From Opeltia flavorubescens (lineage: Eukaryota; Ascomycota; Lecanoromycetes; Teloschistales; Teloschistaceae), in NCBI GenBank assembly GCA_000442125.1, contig KE546972.1:1324022-1388021 (forward strand): a DNA stretch of 64,000 nt, given 5' to 3'. Each line of letters begins with the position of its first letter. Positions within the stretch are counted from its first letter, which is position 1. Shown piece by piece: positions 24,401 through 36,768 of this stretch. The notes beneath the pieces were generated by a model, which did not search any database, was not told where the DNA came from, and saw nothing but the letters and a program-made list of their open reading frames with translations. A program made the translations under genes and the position numbers.

Positions 24401-26359
24401 ATGTCAAGATTTAGTAGGGACCCCCGCCATTCATCCGGGGATCTGGCGTACGGCGACTTTTATGAACGCGAAAGTAATACCGGAGGTGGACGATGGGATC
24501 CCGAACGCTTTGCAAGAGAGCGTGAGAGAGCAGCAAGGGCTCGAGGCCCAGCTCTCGTGGAGCGAGACCGTTATGAAGAACATGACTACTATCAGTCCCC
24601 GCGGGAGAGCCAACAGAGCGTCGGAGGGCGACGTCGTGAGTCCTCTGCCGACGGCTTTCACGGCAGAGACAGTGGCAGAGACAGCGGTAGAGGTGCACCT
24701 TTTCGCTTTGAAGAAAAGGACAAGTACATCTTTGAGGAAAATTATGGCCCGCCAGCGCGGCGTCGAGAATCTGTTAGATATCATGAGGAAGACATCGATA
24801 CCTTCGATGACGGTTCTACCCACGGACCAATCGTACCGTACGAACAGCGAAGACGAAGCATTCACAAGGATTTTGGACCGCTCCCTCGCCGCGCCCCACC
24901 ACGGCCAGGCATCATCCGACGTCAGTCTAGTCTGGACACCTTTGACCGTAGACCAGTGCCTCGATATGGTGATCGCATCAGAGATCCTCCTGAAACCATC
25001 GTCGTTCCTAACAGCATTAAACGAAGGAACAGTCCGCCCAGGTACCTGGAGAGAGACTTTGAAGAAACTCGAGCAAGGGGGCCGGACCCATTTGGTGACG
25101 ATGATTTTAGAGGTTATCGAGAGAGGGAGATCTCGATGGTACGGCGAAGGAGAGCCGATAGCGAAGCCGAATTTGTAGAGAAAGAAGTCTTCAAGATTGA
25201 AGAGGATGAGCCAGAGAAACCGTATCCGCGAAAGGGCAAGACTAAGATGCCCACCAAATTGGTCAACAAAAGAGCGATAATTGAGCTAGGCTATCCTTTC
25301 GAGCAAGAGGTAATTGAATTATTCCTTTGCAATTTGTGACTGGCTGACTATTTGGAAGGGAGATACAATCATCATACTCAAAGCTTTGGGCAAAGAGCAT
25401 ATCGATGAAGTAATCAAGATCAGCAAAGAAATGAACGAGAAAGGTGAAAGTTCGTGATCGCTCATCTATGCAAAGCCCAGTAAGTAGGCTAATACTACGT
25501 CAGGCCGTACTACATATGTGATTGAAGGTCCTCCACCTCCTCCAGAGGCAGAGATCATCGAACGCCGGACAGAGATTGTTGTATCCCCGCCACCCCCGCC
25601 GACTATGCCGCCGTCTATTCGCGACTGGGACGATGGTCATTCGACGATCAAGGCTGGTTCCGTAGCCGGTGGGCATTCTACCAAAGGCGGCCACTCCACG
25701 CATGGTGGTCACTCGGTATCTGGTAGGTCGAGACACGGCAGTAAGTCGACTCATGGTGGCAAATCCACGCACGGAGGCCACTCCACTCATGGAGGTCACT
25801 CTACCCATGGAGGCCACTCTACCCATGGTGGTCATTCCACTCATGGAGGCCATAGCCGAAGTCATTCGCGGTCTCGACATCACTCACCTTCGAGCTCCTC
25901 GAGTTCCAGCCCACCGCCTGCAGCAATAGAGATCATTCGTTCACCGAGTCGATCAAGACGTCGATCACGTTCTACTGTTCATAAAGAAATAGTCATTGAC
26001 CCGCTCGAAGGAGGCGAGTCAAACGAAATGCCAGGACTTCAGCTTGTCGTGCCGCACCGCAGCAAGAGTACGAATCGGGACGAACGTCGGATCCGAGCAG
26101 AAATCCGGGCGTTGGAAGAGGAGAAGAAGATGTTGAAACACGAACGCGATGCGTCCCGGTACCGCGATCGAGAGACGGATATCATCATTGAACGGGACAG
26201 GCACCGGGACCGTGACCGGGATGTCAAGATCGAGAAGGATAGGAAAGGTAGGATGAGCTTCGTGCGGTAGTCCCGGAGAGGAAGAGGAGGGCTGATCTTT
26301 TCTCCGCTGCAGGCACGGATTCGAAACTTCTCCGAGGCATGCTTGCGACTTTGACATAG
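24401..26359 (+). CDS. Arg/Glu-rich fungal protein with DUF8035-like block and a hexapeptide repeat
   Basis: Exons 24401-25309, 25359-25443, 25504-26247 and 26313-26359 give 594 residues; introns are 49, 60 and 65 nt and phases agree. The last intron matters: without it the frame ends at 26270, while splicing gives GTDSKLLRGMLATLT, a tail I recognise from related fungal proteins. Residues 1-280 are charged and low-complexity (RERERAARARGP and similar). The conserved block spans the first splice: KMPTKLVNKRAIIELGYPFE then GDTIIILKALGKEHIDEVIK, annotated in databases as DUF8035 as far as I recall. Next come Pro runs, a GGHSTH repeat (about residues 387-450), RS-type dipeptides and a coiled-coil stretch EIRALEEEKKMLKHERDASR. 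Function is unknown. Confidence 0.8.
25669..25855 (+). repeat. 18-bp coding minisatellite (GGHSTH units)
   Basis: Tandem 18-bp units of the kind CACTCCACTCATGGAGGT, nearly identical at the 3' side and degenerate at the 5' side, encode repeats of His-Ser-Thr-His-Gly-Gly. Units keep the frame, so copy-number change would only lengthen or shorten the protein. Confidence 0.85.
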
Positions 26360-26864
26360 GACGTGCATCACGGTTCTACCAATCGAATCCGTATCAGCCC
26401 TCGACATCTACGATCGATACGCATTGGGATCGACGAACGCCAATGCATTATTAGTAGAAACCGAGCAGCGTATCGAAGTCTCAAATTGTATGTGCACACG
26501 GTCGATTTTCCAGCTCCATGAAACCTTTCATGATCCAGTTGTCTCCACTATTACCGAGGATCCACTGGGAGGTGGAGAGGGATTAAGGGATTGCGGTAAA
26601 ATTAGCTACCTTTTCACGACATGAACGGTTTATGATGAATACATCAACTACATACTGCTTTTCAAAAAACCATATTCTCATTTTTCTTTACAATAAATTG
26701 AACCATCCGCGTAGAAGCTGGTACGATTGGTAGATCTCAGCTAGGATTCTTTTAGGGTTAAACCCCTGATATGGATGCTGCTCCTCTGTAGTCAAGTGCT
26801 CTGCCAGTTTACCTCCGGCGTTCCCTGGCAAGCTATGCTATGATCATGTCTTTCCAGGGGTAGC
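26360..26864. other. Spacer between the DUF8035-like gene and ARV1
   Basis: About 500 bases, 3' flank and ARV1 promoter. Nothing further recognised. Confidence 0.6.
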
Positions 26865-27922
26865 ATGCCGATCTGTATAGAATGCCGCTATCCAGTCCCT
26901 CGACTTTATCACGTACTTCATAGCGGGAATGCAGGATCGCGCAAACCTCCGCCCATCAACCGTTCGACGAAACCAGGTCAGCCGAACGCCAGCAGGAAGG
27001 GTGATGCACCGGCTCGTAGCAAACCCAAGCCTGCAGCAGCGGTGCTTGGGGGCGATGTTCGACTGACGCAGTGTCCACAATGCAAACGCTTTGCGGATAA
27101 GTATGTGGAGCATGACTACGTGGTGCTATTCATTGATCTAGTATTGGTAAAGCCTCAGGTATGGCCGAATTCCTTTCCACATGCCGCTGTGTGACTGCGT
27201 GTATGTATTGCACTCATTGAATACTGACAGGTCTACCGGCACCTACTCTTCAATCGCTTAGGCCACGAAGAGGATGAGCTTGACGTAAGCACTCCGATGA
27301 AAACTTCTACCCACTTCAGCAACAGATTCATGCTCGGAGACATACGCTGAAAGCTAATCGGTGGCAGCCCTCGATTACACGGCTTGGGACTCTACTGCTT
27401 CTCTTTGACGTGTATCTCACCTGGTCGCGCATCGAAAGCCTGCCTCCGCACTTGACAAGCTCATCACCAATACCTCACTTACCTATCCTCCTACAGTATG
27501 GCTTCTATTTGCTGCTCTGCGCAGCGACGACGGCATCGCAGCATCTGATGATCCGATGGTTGGCTCAAATGACGGGTTTAGGGGCACGTAACATCAACGA
27601 GACGGATGAGAACCAGCACGATAATGAAGCAAATGATGTGTCGGGACGATCCACAGGCAACGGAATTTCGACGGCGCTTTTTGTCAGTAGCTGTATGAAG
27701 TTGTTCCCCATCCTGATGGTGGTCTGGAAATACGACGATGCGGGAGGATCGGTGGGTCGAGGGGTGGAGTGGGCAGTGGCAGTGCAGAACCTGGAGGCAT
27801 TGAGGATATTGCTGGAATGTGGGTATGTGGGTGCGGCGGGACTGGTGGGAGCAGGGTGGATGTTTAAATGGGCAGTTGCGAGGCTGATTATGGGGTTTGT
27901 TGGATTGGGTGAATGCCTATGA
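26865..27922 (+). CDS. ARV1: ARV1 family lipid-homeostasis protein
   Basis: ARV1 is an ER/Golgi membrane protein needed for sterol and sphingolipid distribution and GPI-anchor synthesis. Exons 26865-27158, 27231-27284 and 27368-27922 give 300 residues. The N-terminal zinc ribbon has CIECRYPV and CPQCKRFADKYVEHD, followed by the signature VLFIDLVLVKPQ-VYRHLLFNRLG, which is assembled across the first intron (GTATGG...GACAG). The second intron (83 nt) follows DELD. After this come several hydrophobic segments (ITRLGTLLLLFDVYL; YGFYLLLCAAT; a C-terminal one near AAGLVGAGWMFKWAV). The two Cys pairs are separated by a longer Pro/Lys-rich insert than in yeast ARV1. Confidence 0.92.
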
Positions 27923-28316
27923 TTATTAGAGATGTCGAATAGTATAGAAATGAAATTACTTTGCTTGATAAATCAAACTAGAGCCAAGATGGAAGGGGTC
28001 TAGAACGACTTTAGACGGTCGGATCCAAGATGGGCCATGATCTCACAAAGCTTGTTTTACATCTCGGGAGCTTAAATCCTTCGCGATGCCAGCGGCAGCG
28101 ACAGTGACGTTCTGTCCTTTTCCCCATTCTGTTTGATTGCATTCACTTCGTCAATCCTGTCATCAATCTTTCGACAATTTAATAGCTGCCACTTCCTTGG
28201 CCTCTTCATAGCAATTCCAACTCTGTTCTCGTGTCCAATTGCTGGAACAAACAGTCCATCTCGATTTGCGCGTATAACAAATTCGAGTCCTAGTTGCCAT
28301 CTAAGTCACAACATCG
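27923..28316. other. Spacer between ARV1 and PNS1
   Basis: 394 bases with 3' flank and PNS1 promoter; nothing further recognised. Confidence 0.6.
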
Positions 28317-30052
28317 ATGGCACAGCATGGGGGTGCTGCTGACAGCTACTACAATGCTGGCGGAGGACCACCTCCGATGCAATATCAACAAGGGCAACCA
28401 CCAAATGGCTACCAACAACCTCAGTACCCTCCACCCAATTACGGTCAAAATTACCAGAACAATGCGCCAACAAATGAAAGTGGTGGAGGAAAGCAAACGT
28501 TTGAACAGGCGTTCAAGCTTGATAAGCCAAAGTACAATGACTTGTGGGCCGGTATTCTCGTACGTTGACAAGCTTCAACCCTTGATTGATGTGAATCAAT
28601 CTAACGAAGCCCTTCTGCTAACTACTAACACTGTGTAGCTCATTCTCACCTTCCTCGGCTTTGTAGCTATCTCGGGCCTTTCATTGCAAGGCTACTCGTC
28701 CAACAAGAGCTTCAGCGGTGGAGGCATCTACCACGCCCCCAATGATTTTTCACTCAACACCAACACCGTAGTCCTCTTCGCCTTTGTCCTGCTATGCGCT
28801 TTCGCCTTCTCGTGGGCTTATTTCACCGCCGCAAGAGCTTTCACGAAGCAGTTCATATGGATCACCGGGATCCTGCATATTATTTTCGGGATCGGGACAT
28901 GTATCTACTACTTTTACCGCCATTACTACTCCGCCGCCATTGTATTTGCCCTTTTCAGTGTCTTCACTATATTCTGCTTCATTAGTTGGATCCCCCGGAT
29001 ACCCTTCAGCGTCGTCATGCTGCAGCAAACCATGGATGTCGCAAAGTNCTTTGGTCATGTTTTCCTGGTGAGCGCAATTGGTGGAATTGTCTCTGTAGCA
29101 TTCGGCGCTTGGTTCTCCGTCACACTGGTAGCCATATACGTCAAATATGAACCTAGCAGTGGCGGTACCAACCCTGCTTGCTCGTCGGGTAGCGGGGGAT
29201 CTTGTTCCTCCGCCAAAGTTATTGGACTAATCGTTTTTGTTACATTTGCTGGCTATTGGATAACGGAATGGTTGAAGAACACCGTCCATAGCGTCGTCGC
29301 CGGCGTTTACGGTTCATGGTTCTTCATGGCGGGCAAGCCGGGCGGCATGCCGAGTGGTGCTACCAGAGGCGCTTTCCGACGGTCAATGACATACTCCTTT
29401 GGGAGCATCAGCTTTGGTTCCCTGGTTGTAGCGATTATCAACATGATTCGACAGGCTGTGAGCATTGCGCAGCGGCAGGAGGCTCAGGATGGAAACATCG
29501 TAGCATCGATCGCATTCTGCTGTCTCGGGTGCATCATCGGATTGTTGGACTGGGCGGTACAATTCATCAATCGCTATGCTTTCAGTCATATCGCGCTGTA
29601 TGGAAAGGCGTATATTCCTGCTGCCAAGGATACATGGACGTAAGTTGATGTTTTCCGCTCACACTTTGGATTGGGAAGGGCTAATGTGAAGTATTAGCAT
29701 GATGAAACAACGTGGCATCGACGCCCTGGTGAACGATTGCCTCATTGGACCCGTCCTCACCATGGGCAGCACTTTCGTTGGCTACCTCAGCTGCCTACTC
29801 GCCTTCCTGTACCTCGAGTTCACGAAACCGGCGTACAACGAAGGCGGTAAATTCACTCCCGTTGTCATGGCGTTTGCCTTTTTGATCGGATTGCAAGTAT
29901 GCCAGATATTCATGACGCCGATTGGCAGCGGGGTGGATACGATATTCGTGGCAAGCGCGTGGGACCCAGAGGTTCTGATGAGGGATCATCCGGACTTTTA
30001 CGCGAGGATGGTCAAGGTGTACCCGAAGGTGCAGACGATGATACATGCGTAA
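28317..30052 (+). CDS. PNS1: Choline-transporter-like plasma-membrane protein (PNS1 type)
   Basis: Exons 28317-28559, 28639-29639 and 29698-30052 give 532 residues; introns are 79 and 58 nt. The start is a Gln/Pro/Tyr-rich cytosolic leader, then KPKYNDLWAGIL-LILTFLGFVA opens the membrane part. Many hydrophobic helices follow, with the family pattern of a long loop (SSGGTNPACSS) and the conserved C-terminal elements WAVQFINRYAFSHIALYGK and RGIDALVNDCLIGPVLTMGS, ending in the DHPDFYARMVKVYP tail. An N at 29047 leaves one undetermined residue in VAK-X-FGHVF; the frame is intact on both sides. The CTL family includes choline transporters, but yeast PNS1 itself is not needed for choline uptake, so the substrate is not assigned. 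Confidence 0.93.
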
Positions 30053-30619
30053 TTTTAGGTTCGAGGCGTTGTTGGTACCTTTCGTGAAAGAGGAGGAAAG
30101 GTTTGGACTAATAGCGTAAATGTTTCGTATTATTTGTAATGATTACCCAGTCATCAGGGCATCTCTAAGACATTCTGATTCCCAAGTCTGCTTCCATCTT
30201 TTGAGTCTTCCTACTATCAGTGACTCGTTCATACTTAGTTCTCCACCGTGCGAAACCCTACCAACCCAGTGACATTCTAATTCATCTCCTTACTGCTAAG
30301 GCGTCTAACGATCCTTCCTTTCCCTTCTCAAGGTCCGTATCTTTTGTCAATTATAACTTTTCAAATAGGCACCAAACGATCCTGCAACCTCCCAAACATA
30401 TCCACACCCATGAACACAGCTGCGATGTTACAATCAAGGGTCAGTACAGTAATTAAACGAGAGGGGAAAATAAAGTAATGCAATAAGAGAAAGAAGCGAA
30501 AGAATCGCTCCGCGTCTCTACCCGTCACAATTGGATACACATTTGACTAGACAAGTACATCGATCCTACATAGGAAGGAAGCAAGAGAAAATTACAACAA
30601 CGAAGGAAAAAAGAGGGTT
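30053..30619. other. Convergent 3' spacer, PNS1 / EXPERA gene
   Basis: Two 3' ends meet here. It is AT-rich with no gene seen, but a short last exon of the EXPERA gene may extend into 30560-30590. Confidence 0.5.
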
Positions 30620-31732
30620 CTACTCACACAACCCCAGATACGGCACATACAACGCCCCCAAGTTCAATTTATCGGCCACGGTAAGATGCGTCCAGGAAAG
30701 GTATTCGGCAATACACGTGATGGTCGTGATGGCGGTTTGGGTGGCGTAGATTAGTAGATGGACGGGTAGCATGGGGTTTTGAGCGCCTGTAGATGGAAAA
30801 AAGAATTATGGATTAGTAGACGTTATCCTTCTTCCTGTTGTTGGTAGGCTGTTGGTACTGTCTCTGCGTCTTGTTCGTGGAATGGATGGCTTGATAGTGG
30901 GTAACCAAGTACTTAAGCAGATATGAGCACTTACCTCTATACAGCTCTCCAACCACCCATACGCTCAATGGGAGGTGGTAAAGCGCCTCCATCCATAGGA
31001 ATAGTCCAAACCAGGCCGTCGGTGGGCCGGAAGGAGAGAAGAACTCATCGTGGTAGGTTGTGTGGTAGTAACTTCGGATATTGGTAAGGAAAGTCGGGGT
31101 TAGGGATGGAGGGTAGAGAGCTGGGAGGTCGATTGCTGTGGTCGAAGAACTAGGGTGAGTATTTGTGAGGGGGGAAAAGCAGGATAGAGAGAAACATGGG
31201 GGGAAGAGGAAAAAAAGGAAGATCAGGCTGGGAGGCAGGTTCTGGAAGGTAGAATAGCAAGAAAGGATTCAGGGGCGTGAAGAGACAAGCAGTAAACAGA
31301 ATTTACAAGCAGGAAAAGGTAAGAGCGATGCAGGAATTCGTGGTAGCGGTATACACAATAGCTATGAAAAGAGGATTTCGCAGCCAAAGGACTCCGACGA
31401 AAGTCTTCGCCCAAGATACGAGATGATATGAAAAAAGAAACAACGGCAGCAGTAATAGGAAACAACAAGGTGCAGTCAGAACTCGATCAAGAAAACTATG
31501 TGCGAGACATCAACTCACTCAACATGACAGGAATATGTATGATGAAGAACTAGCAGTCGTCGATTAGCCAGGCTCTACTCTACTTGAGTCGTATCAACTA
31601 AACGGTCCTAGCTTTCATAGAACGTACGATGAGATACAAGAGATCACGCTTCCGAGTCCAGATGGAAGTTGCTTCTTGAGCTTCGGTTCTGGTGCCCTTG
31701 CTCTTGCCACCGAACTTGTTGGGTTTGGCCAT
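30620..31732 (-). CDS. EXPERA-domain (TMEM97/sigma-2-receptor-like) membrane protein
   Basis: I assembled four exons, read from 31732 downwards: 31628-31732, 31519-31549, 30935-31135 and 30620-30786; 167 residues. Introns start GTACGT, GTGAGT and GTAAGT and end in TAG, CAG and CAG; one is long (383 nt). The protein starts MAKPNKFGGKSKG, then WTRKRDLLYLI-FFIIHIPVML-TIDLPALYPP, TAWFGLFLWMEALYHLPLSVW and LLIYATQTAITTITC: the EXPERA fold of four helices seen in sterol-isomerase and TMEM97 relatives, with an acidic residue after helix 1. These proteins sit in the ER and handle sterol-like ligands. The C-terminus is uncertain: the exon reads through GTGAGT to a TAG (YLGLCE), but relatives usually continue after this helix. 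Confidence 0.8.
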
Positions 31733-32145
31733 GATTAAGATTTAAGTTGTGGGTAAGCTCTTTCTGTGCAGAGATGTTGTATAGTTAGATTTGGAAAAGT
31801 CAAAGTTTCTACGGATCGTGACATTCAAGAGAGTGCAAACCCAAGAATAAAGAAAGTCGCAACTCGGCCATGGCTTTGGAACAAGAGCACCCAGATGAAA
31901 ATACGTAGTTGAGCACTAAGAATTTAATTTTAATATCCCCAAATGCTCAGAATCGAGTCGCCCGTGAATACATACACTCGGTGCTCAATTTCGATGAATC
32001 CTCGCTATTCTATGCATTCAAAACCATCACGACATTCCTCTAAAGGTCCACTGTAAATCCAAAACTGTCTTCCGCTTCAAATCATAGAATGGAGGGGATA
32101 TCATAAGCAAAAATACCAAAAACGCGCGCCACAAAAACCTCCCTA
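31733..32145. other. Spacer, EXPERA promoter and NUP170 3' flank
   Basis: 413 bases without a gene or recognised motif. Confidence 0.6.
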
Positions 32146-35100
32146 TCATCTCAGCATGTTTTCGACCCGCACCCTCAGATCCCGACACTGCTCCTGCCTC
32201 CTTTCATCCAGCCCACTCTGCATGACCATTTGTAGCATCTGCGACACAGCAAAGGCATTGTCTTCACCCCCGAACGGCGACCCACTTCCTCGAATGCTGT
32301 CCTGGAACCACATTGACGCGATATAGACGATATCGTTACCCAATAAGCGCCGGTTTCGCCCTTGAAAAGGCGATTCATCGTTGTAGAACATGTTCTCTAC
32401 CACCACGTAGATCGTCTCAAACGAGACTTGTAGATCGATGAAAATGTCTAGCACCCACGTCTCCGGCTTACTGTTGGGCTGGAAATTGTGCGCGTATCGC
32501 TTGAGCATAGGCAGAAGTTCTTGGACGGGGAACATGGTTTCTGACAGTCCAAGCTTATTCCCCAAACTTCGGACAGTTTCCGCAACCATCTCATACGGCT
32601 CCGGCCCTTGCGGATCACGTTCTGCTTCGTCATGGGCATTCTCCAGAAGATTTTGCCAAGTCGCTTTGATGTCGGAAGCTACTCGGTGGTCGGCAGCCTC
32701 GTATATCAAAATGCAAAGATCGAAATACGTTGCTGGTTCGCAATATGTATTGAAAAGCTGTCAACTTCCGTGAGCCCTAAATGCGTGAGAAAGATAAAAA
32801 AAAGGGTCTACTCACCACAGTTAATGGCAGAATACTGCCGTCCAACTCCTCAATGATTTTCGGTTTCCGATCCGCCGCAATTCTCTTTTCGCCCTTTAGT
32901 CGCTGCAACAGGTCACTCTGGAGATTGGCAATTTCTAGCAGATCCGACACTTCTCGAAGCACTTCAGTCCGGTGTGACCGGACGATACCCGGCCGCGTTG
33001 TGGAAGCGTTTGTCCTGGCATTACCAAGGTACTCGATCCGCCGGTCCAACGACAGCCTGAACTTGCTCTTGGCGAGAGCTAATTGAACGGCGGCAGCATC
33101 CTGGTAACGCTCGTTTTGTACGTAGTACCTCCAGAGTAGATCCGCATGAGCAATCTCGTCCGACGATCTCCGCTCAAGATATGTGATCACATAGGGAGAC
33201 TCGACCTGCAGGAGCTGTTCCGACCGGTTGTTCTGCAGGTACCAGTCGTAAAGATCCGTCTGGAACACTTCGTCGTCCGAATTATCAATCTCATCAGCCG
33301 CTTCGTCTCGTCGCTTGCCAGCGAGGGTGAGATGGCCATCGACTATATCTGGCGATTGCATCCGTGACTGTTCGATAGATAAGATGACTTGATGTATGAG
33401 ATCGTAACACTTTCTCCGACTCTCAAAAGACTCCATTCGCTTGTCCTGCATAATCTTAGCTGAAGAGGGGGCAAAAGAACTCAGGAGGCTTACATCTTGT
33501 GGTCGACCTTCTTGTATCCAGGTCAAGGCTCGGTTGCCGCGATCCGATTCTTGGGCCTTGACTAGGCAAAGTTGAATTGACCCAGCGTAGAATTGTAATG
33601 CGATGTACTGCCCAACCGCCCAATGCAGCTGTTCCATTGACAAGCTTGCCGCCACTTGCTTGAATAGCCTTAGACTTTCATTCAGATAATCTCGACAGAC
33701 ATCCGAATCAGGCCCTGCTTCTCCACCCCTTTTCACGAATTCCTGAGCTTTGAAGATAACAACATCATCTGCACTACAGAAGCTGCCGCATCGCCTTCTT
33801 AGTGCTTCTGCAATTGTCTCGACGTTAGACCCGCTGAGTATGTTGCGGTTCACAATCGCTTTGACAAGGTCTTTAGCCAAGGCCTTGCCTAGATCGGTGG
33901 TGCAAAGTGTTTCATAACTTAATCCTTTGACCTGCTGTCGCGTCTCATTGGCCAACGAGAGTATTGTCTCCTCAATCTTCTCGTCGTAAAGAACTAGCAC
34001 AAAGGCTATACCTTCGATGACTCTGTCGAGAAGTACGACCAACGCGTGCAGAGCCCGATGTTCGCCCTGAAGACTTACTTCCTCTTGCTTGGTGTTCACG
34101 CTTCCGAGGGCCTCCGGACCGGCAAGACCCTCAATGAAGCTCTTGTTTGCGTTCAGAAATTCTTTCAGTTTTGTGAGATCTTGCGATATGTCTTGCAGCT
34201 TGCTTAACTTTACGGAAGGAAGTACCATGAACCCGGTAGGAGCCACTATTTCGGAGATAATTGGCGCTTTCCACACTGAACGGAGCAGCCTAGAGATGTA
34301 CCGTGCCAAACCCTCATGACGAGGCGATGGTCGAACAAAGTCAATTGCAGGCGTTGACCTATCAAGCATTGAATTCTCATTATAAACCGGTTTTCCACCC
34401 TGTTCGATGAAGGACTTTCTTGCGAGCTCCATAACTTCGGGATCTGATATTCGTGCTAGGCGGGAATCGGATGTGACATCAAATGCTTGCCCACAAGCTA
34501 CAGCCAGTGCGGTTGAGGTCATCTCATCTCGACCGTATTGACGGATGAATCTCTTGACTTCCCCATCAACACCTTCGGTTCCGCCTCCGAGTCTTAGTAC
34601 TGCAGCAAAGATATCCACCAGCCTTCGTCGCCGTAGTATGTGCACACCGGTATTTGTAAGGATGGCAATTTCGGAGCTGGACTGATCGAATTGGACCGCG
34701 AGCTCGTTGCCAAATCCAACAGGGCTTAGACTTGCTGCAAACTCGCCCGTTGTGAGCCCAAAATCTTCGGCTCGACTGCCGAGGTTCAGCCAAAGTGCAA
34801 GCTCTGGGTACTTGGTTGGACGCTGCTGATCTTGCGTTGGGTGGGCGATCCGTCCTGTGTCTGGGCCGCTGACGAGGATCAAGTCTGTTCCAGCCTGAGG
34901 ATCTCGGGTGACAAAGGTGAGAAAATATCCTGGAGCATATCGTACGGCGGTCCTCGTTGGGATTAATGCTCTGGAAGATGTATTGGTCGGAGGTACATTT
35001 GTGTATTGCGTTACTTGCGTAGACTGTGGTGACTGATTTTGCTGTGAATTTGCATTTGAACTTCCAGCTGGAGGGAATTTGACGTGCTGGACCTGCATGC

Positions 35101-36373
35101 TTGTTGGAGCATTGGAGGAGCTTGAATAATAACCGTATGATGAAGTTGCGCTCATGAAGAGTCGGCATCCTGTCGAAGTTGTCGCCACCAAATGTGTTTT
35201 GGCAGCCTCTTGTGCTGTGATTGCGCTGATAGATACTATTGACATAGAAGGGGAGATCAGATCGGTTTGAGAGGTCATATGTCCGACGTTGCTAAGCGTT
35301 TGGCTGAGCGGCCTAGTGATGACAAGGTCTAGTGCGCCGTTGGATCTTGCGAAAAATGTGCGGATGGTAGATTTGGAGGAGAGCGTGTAGAGAAGCTTCC
35401 GAGAATCATCCATAACCATCTGAACGACTATCTCTTGCTGTGTGCTCTGGCCAAATAACAGGCTCGGCGTAAAAGTCGAATATCCCTTCCTGGTATGATT
35501 GATTTTCGCGCAGCGATTGGTAAACCATCTCTCTTCTTGCTGATATGTGAACTCATAGACATCATCGGAACCTCTACCAGAGAAAAATATCCGTCCTGTG
35601 GAATCGGATCCTTCAATTACATCAACATCTAATCCCTTGACGGAAGCGGACATCTTCAACGAGTAGAGAGAAATCGTTTTTCCTCCATGGGGCGCGGGTT
35701 GTGCAGATACACCGACAATGATGATATCAGAAGTCGTCGCAACGACAAGCAGACGGACGATCGATGGCACGAAGACACCTGTTCTTGGTGCTACAAGTCG
35801 GACTGCTGTGATGGTATGCGATGCATCTTCAAAGCTCACTAAATCCGGATTAGGATGAGTATAGTCCCATAAATAGAGGGCGTTATCAATGGCCACCCAA
35901 GCGTGATTGAAATCGGCGAAAAGGCCCATGATGGTGGAAACCTGAGCTCGGTTGTATTGTTCAAATATTCGGTCTGGTATTGTGTGCATTTTGATCTTCT
36001 GGAATGGCGCCCAGGCCGGTTGACTAGAGACCTCATACTCCGACGATATTCCCTCTTGGAACACTGTTAGCTTGAGCTTTATGAAGTAGGCACGCGACTC
36101 ACGGCCAATGTAATTATCCAATTCCGGATAGCGCGATTCCTCCAGCAATGCTTCATTCACGGCTTTCTTAGCACGATCTATTGGTTGAATATCTTCAGTG
36201 TTTGATCTTTGGGTTGTTGCCGGTGCGGGCTGGCCTCGTTGGCTGAGCGCCTGGCTTTGATGCTGCAGAAACTTAGTCGACGGAAAAATGCACGGTTGAG
36301 GAGGACTGACTGCAGGAGTTTGAAAGTATGCACCTGGTAGAGCTTTCTGCGGAGTCTGAGGCGCATAAGACAT
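32146..36373 (-). CDS. NUP170: Nuclear pore inner-ring nucleoporin, Nup155/Nup170 family
   Basis: This large scaffold of the inner pore ring joins membrane and channel nucleoporins. Exons, from 36373 downwards: 33494-36373, 32816-33445 and 32146-32757. I place the start at MSYAPQTPQK; the frame is open for 40 codons further 5' but those residues are not family-like. The N-terminal beta-propeller includes WAPFQKIKMHTIPDRIFEQY and FADFNHAWVAIDNALYLWDY. The helical C-terminal half runs to WVLDIFIDLQVSFETIYVVV and RVRVENMLR. The intron 32758-32815 (GTGAGT...GACAG) restores ILPLTV-LFNTYCEPATYFDL. A 48-nt stretch at 33446-33493 has perfect intron ends (GTAAGC, GCTAAG, ATGCAG) but is stop-free and in frame; removing it gives 1373 residues, keeping it 1389. 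I favour removal. Confidence 0.93.
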
Positions 36374-36768
36374 TTTGGTGAGAAGTCGACTACAAGTCAA
36401 CCGAGGTGTGCAGCGAAGGAAAAGAAAGCAACTGGCTGGATTTCCAACTACGGAAGATGACAATATTGACCTATCATGGCGCTTATGATACACAAGGAGC
36501 GAGAATAAGGCTCGTCAAAAGAACAATGGGAAACGTTGGACCGCAATGCCAATAAGACGACAAATATGAAAAACGTTAAACAACAATAACGATTGCGAGC
36601 GTGTAAAGCTCCAGCCACTGCAGGGATCAGCTTTGATCGACGTCAGGGATGTGGTCGAAGCTGCACTCCACTTACTGTTTTTAGCTTAAACCAAGGACCG
36701 AACCAGGAATTTTGAAAATTACCGTTAGCCAGCTCTTTCCTGGACAGCTATTTACACAATCGAGCGCG
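36374..36768. promoter_or_regulatory. Divergent promoter, NUP170 / AIM41
   Basis: 395 bases separate two divergent starts. No specific site recognised. Confidence 0.5.

Noticed and set aside
24431-25178. Long antisense and shifted frames over the DUF8035-like gene
   Set aside because: They mirror the biased Arg/Glu codons of the real exon, which has conserved motifs and clean splice sites.
34566-35168. 200-codon frame on the same strand inside NUP170
   Set aside because: It is a shifted reading of the conserved Nup170 exon and shows no family signature.
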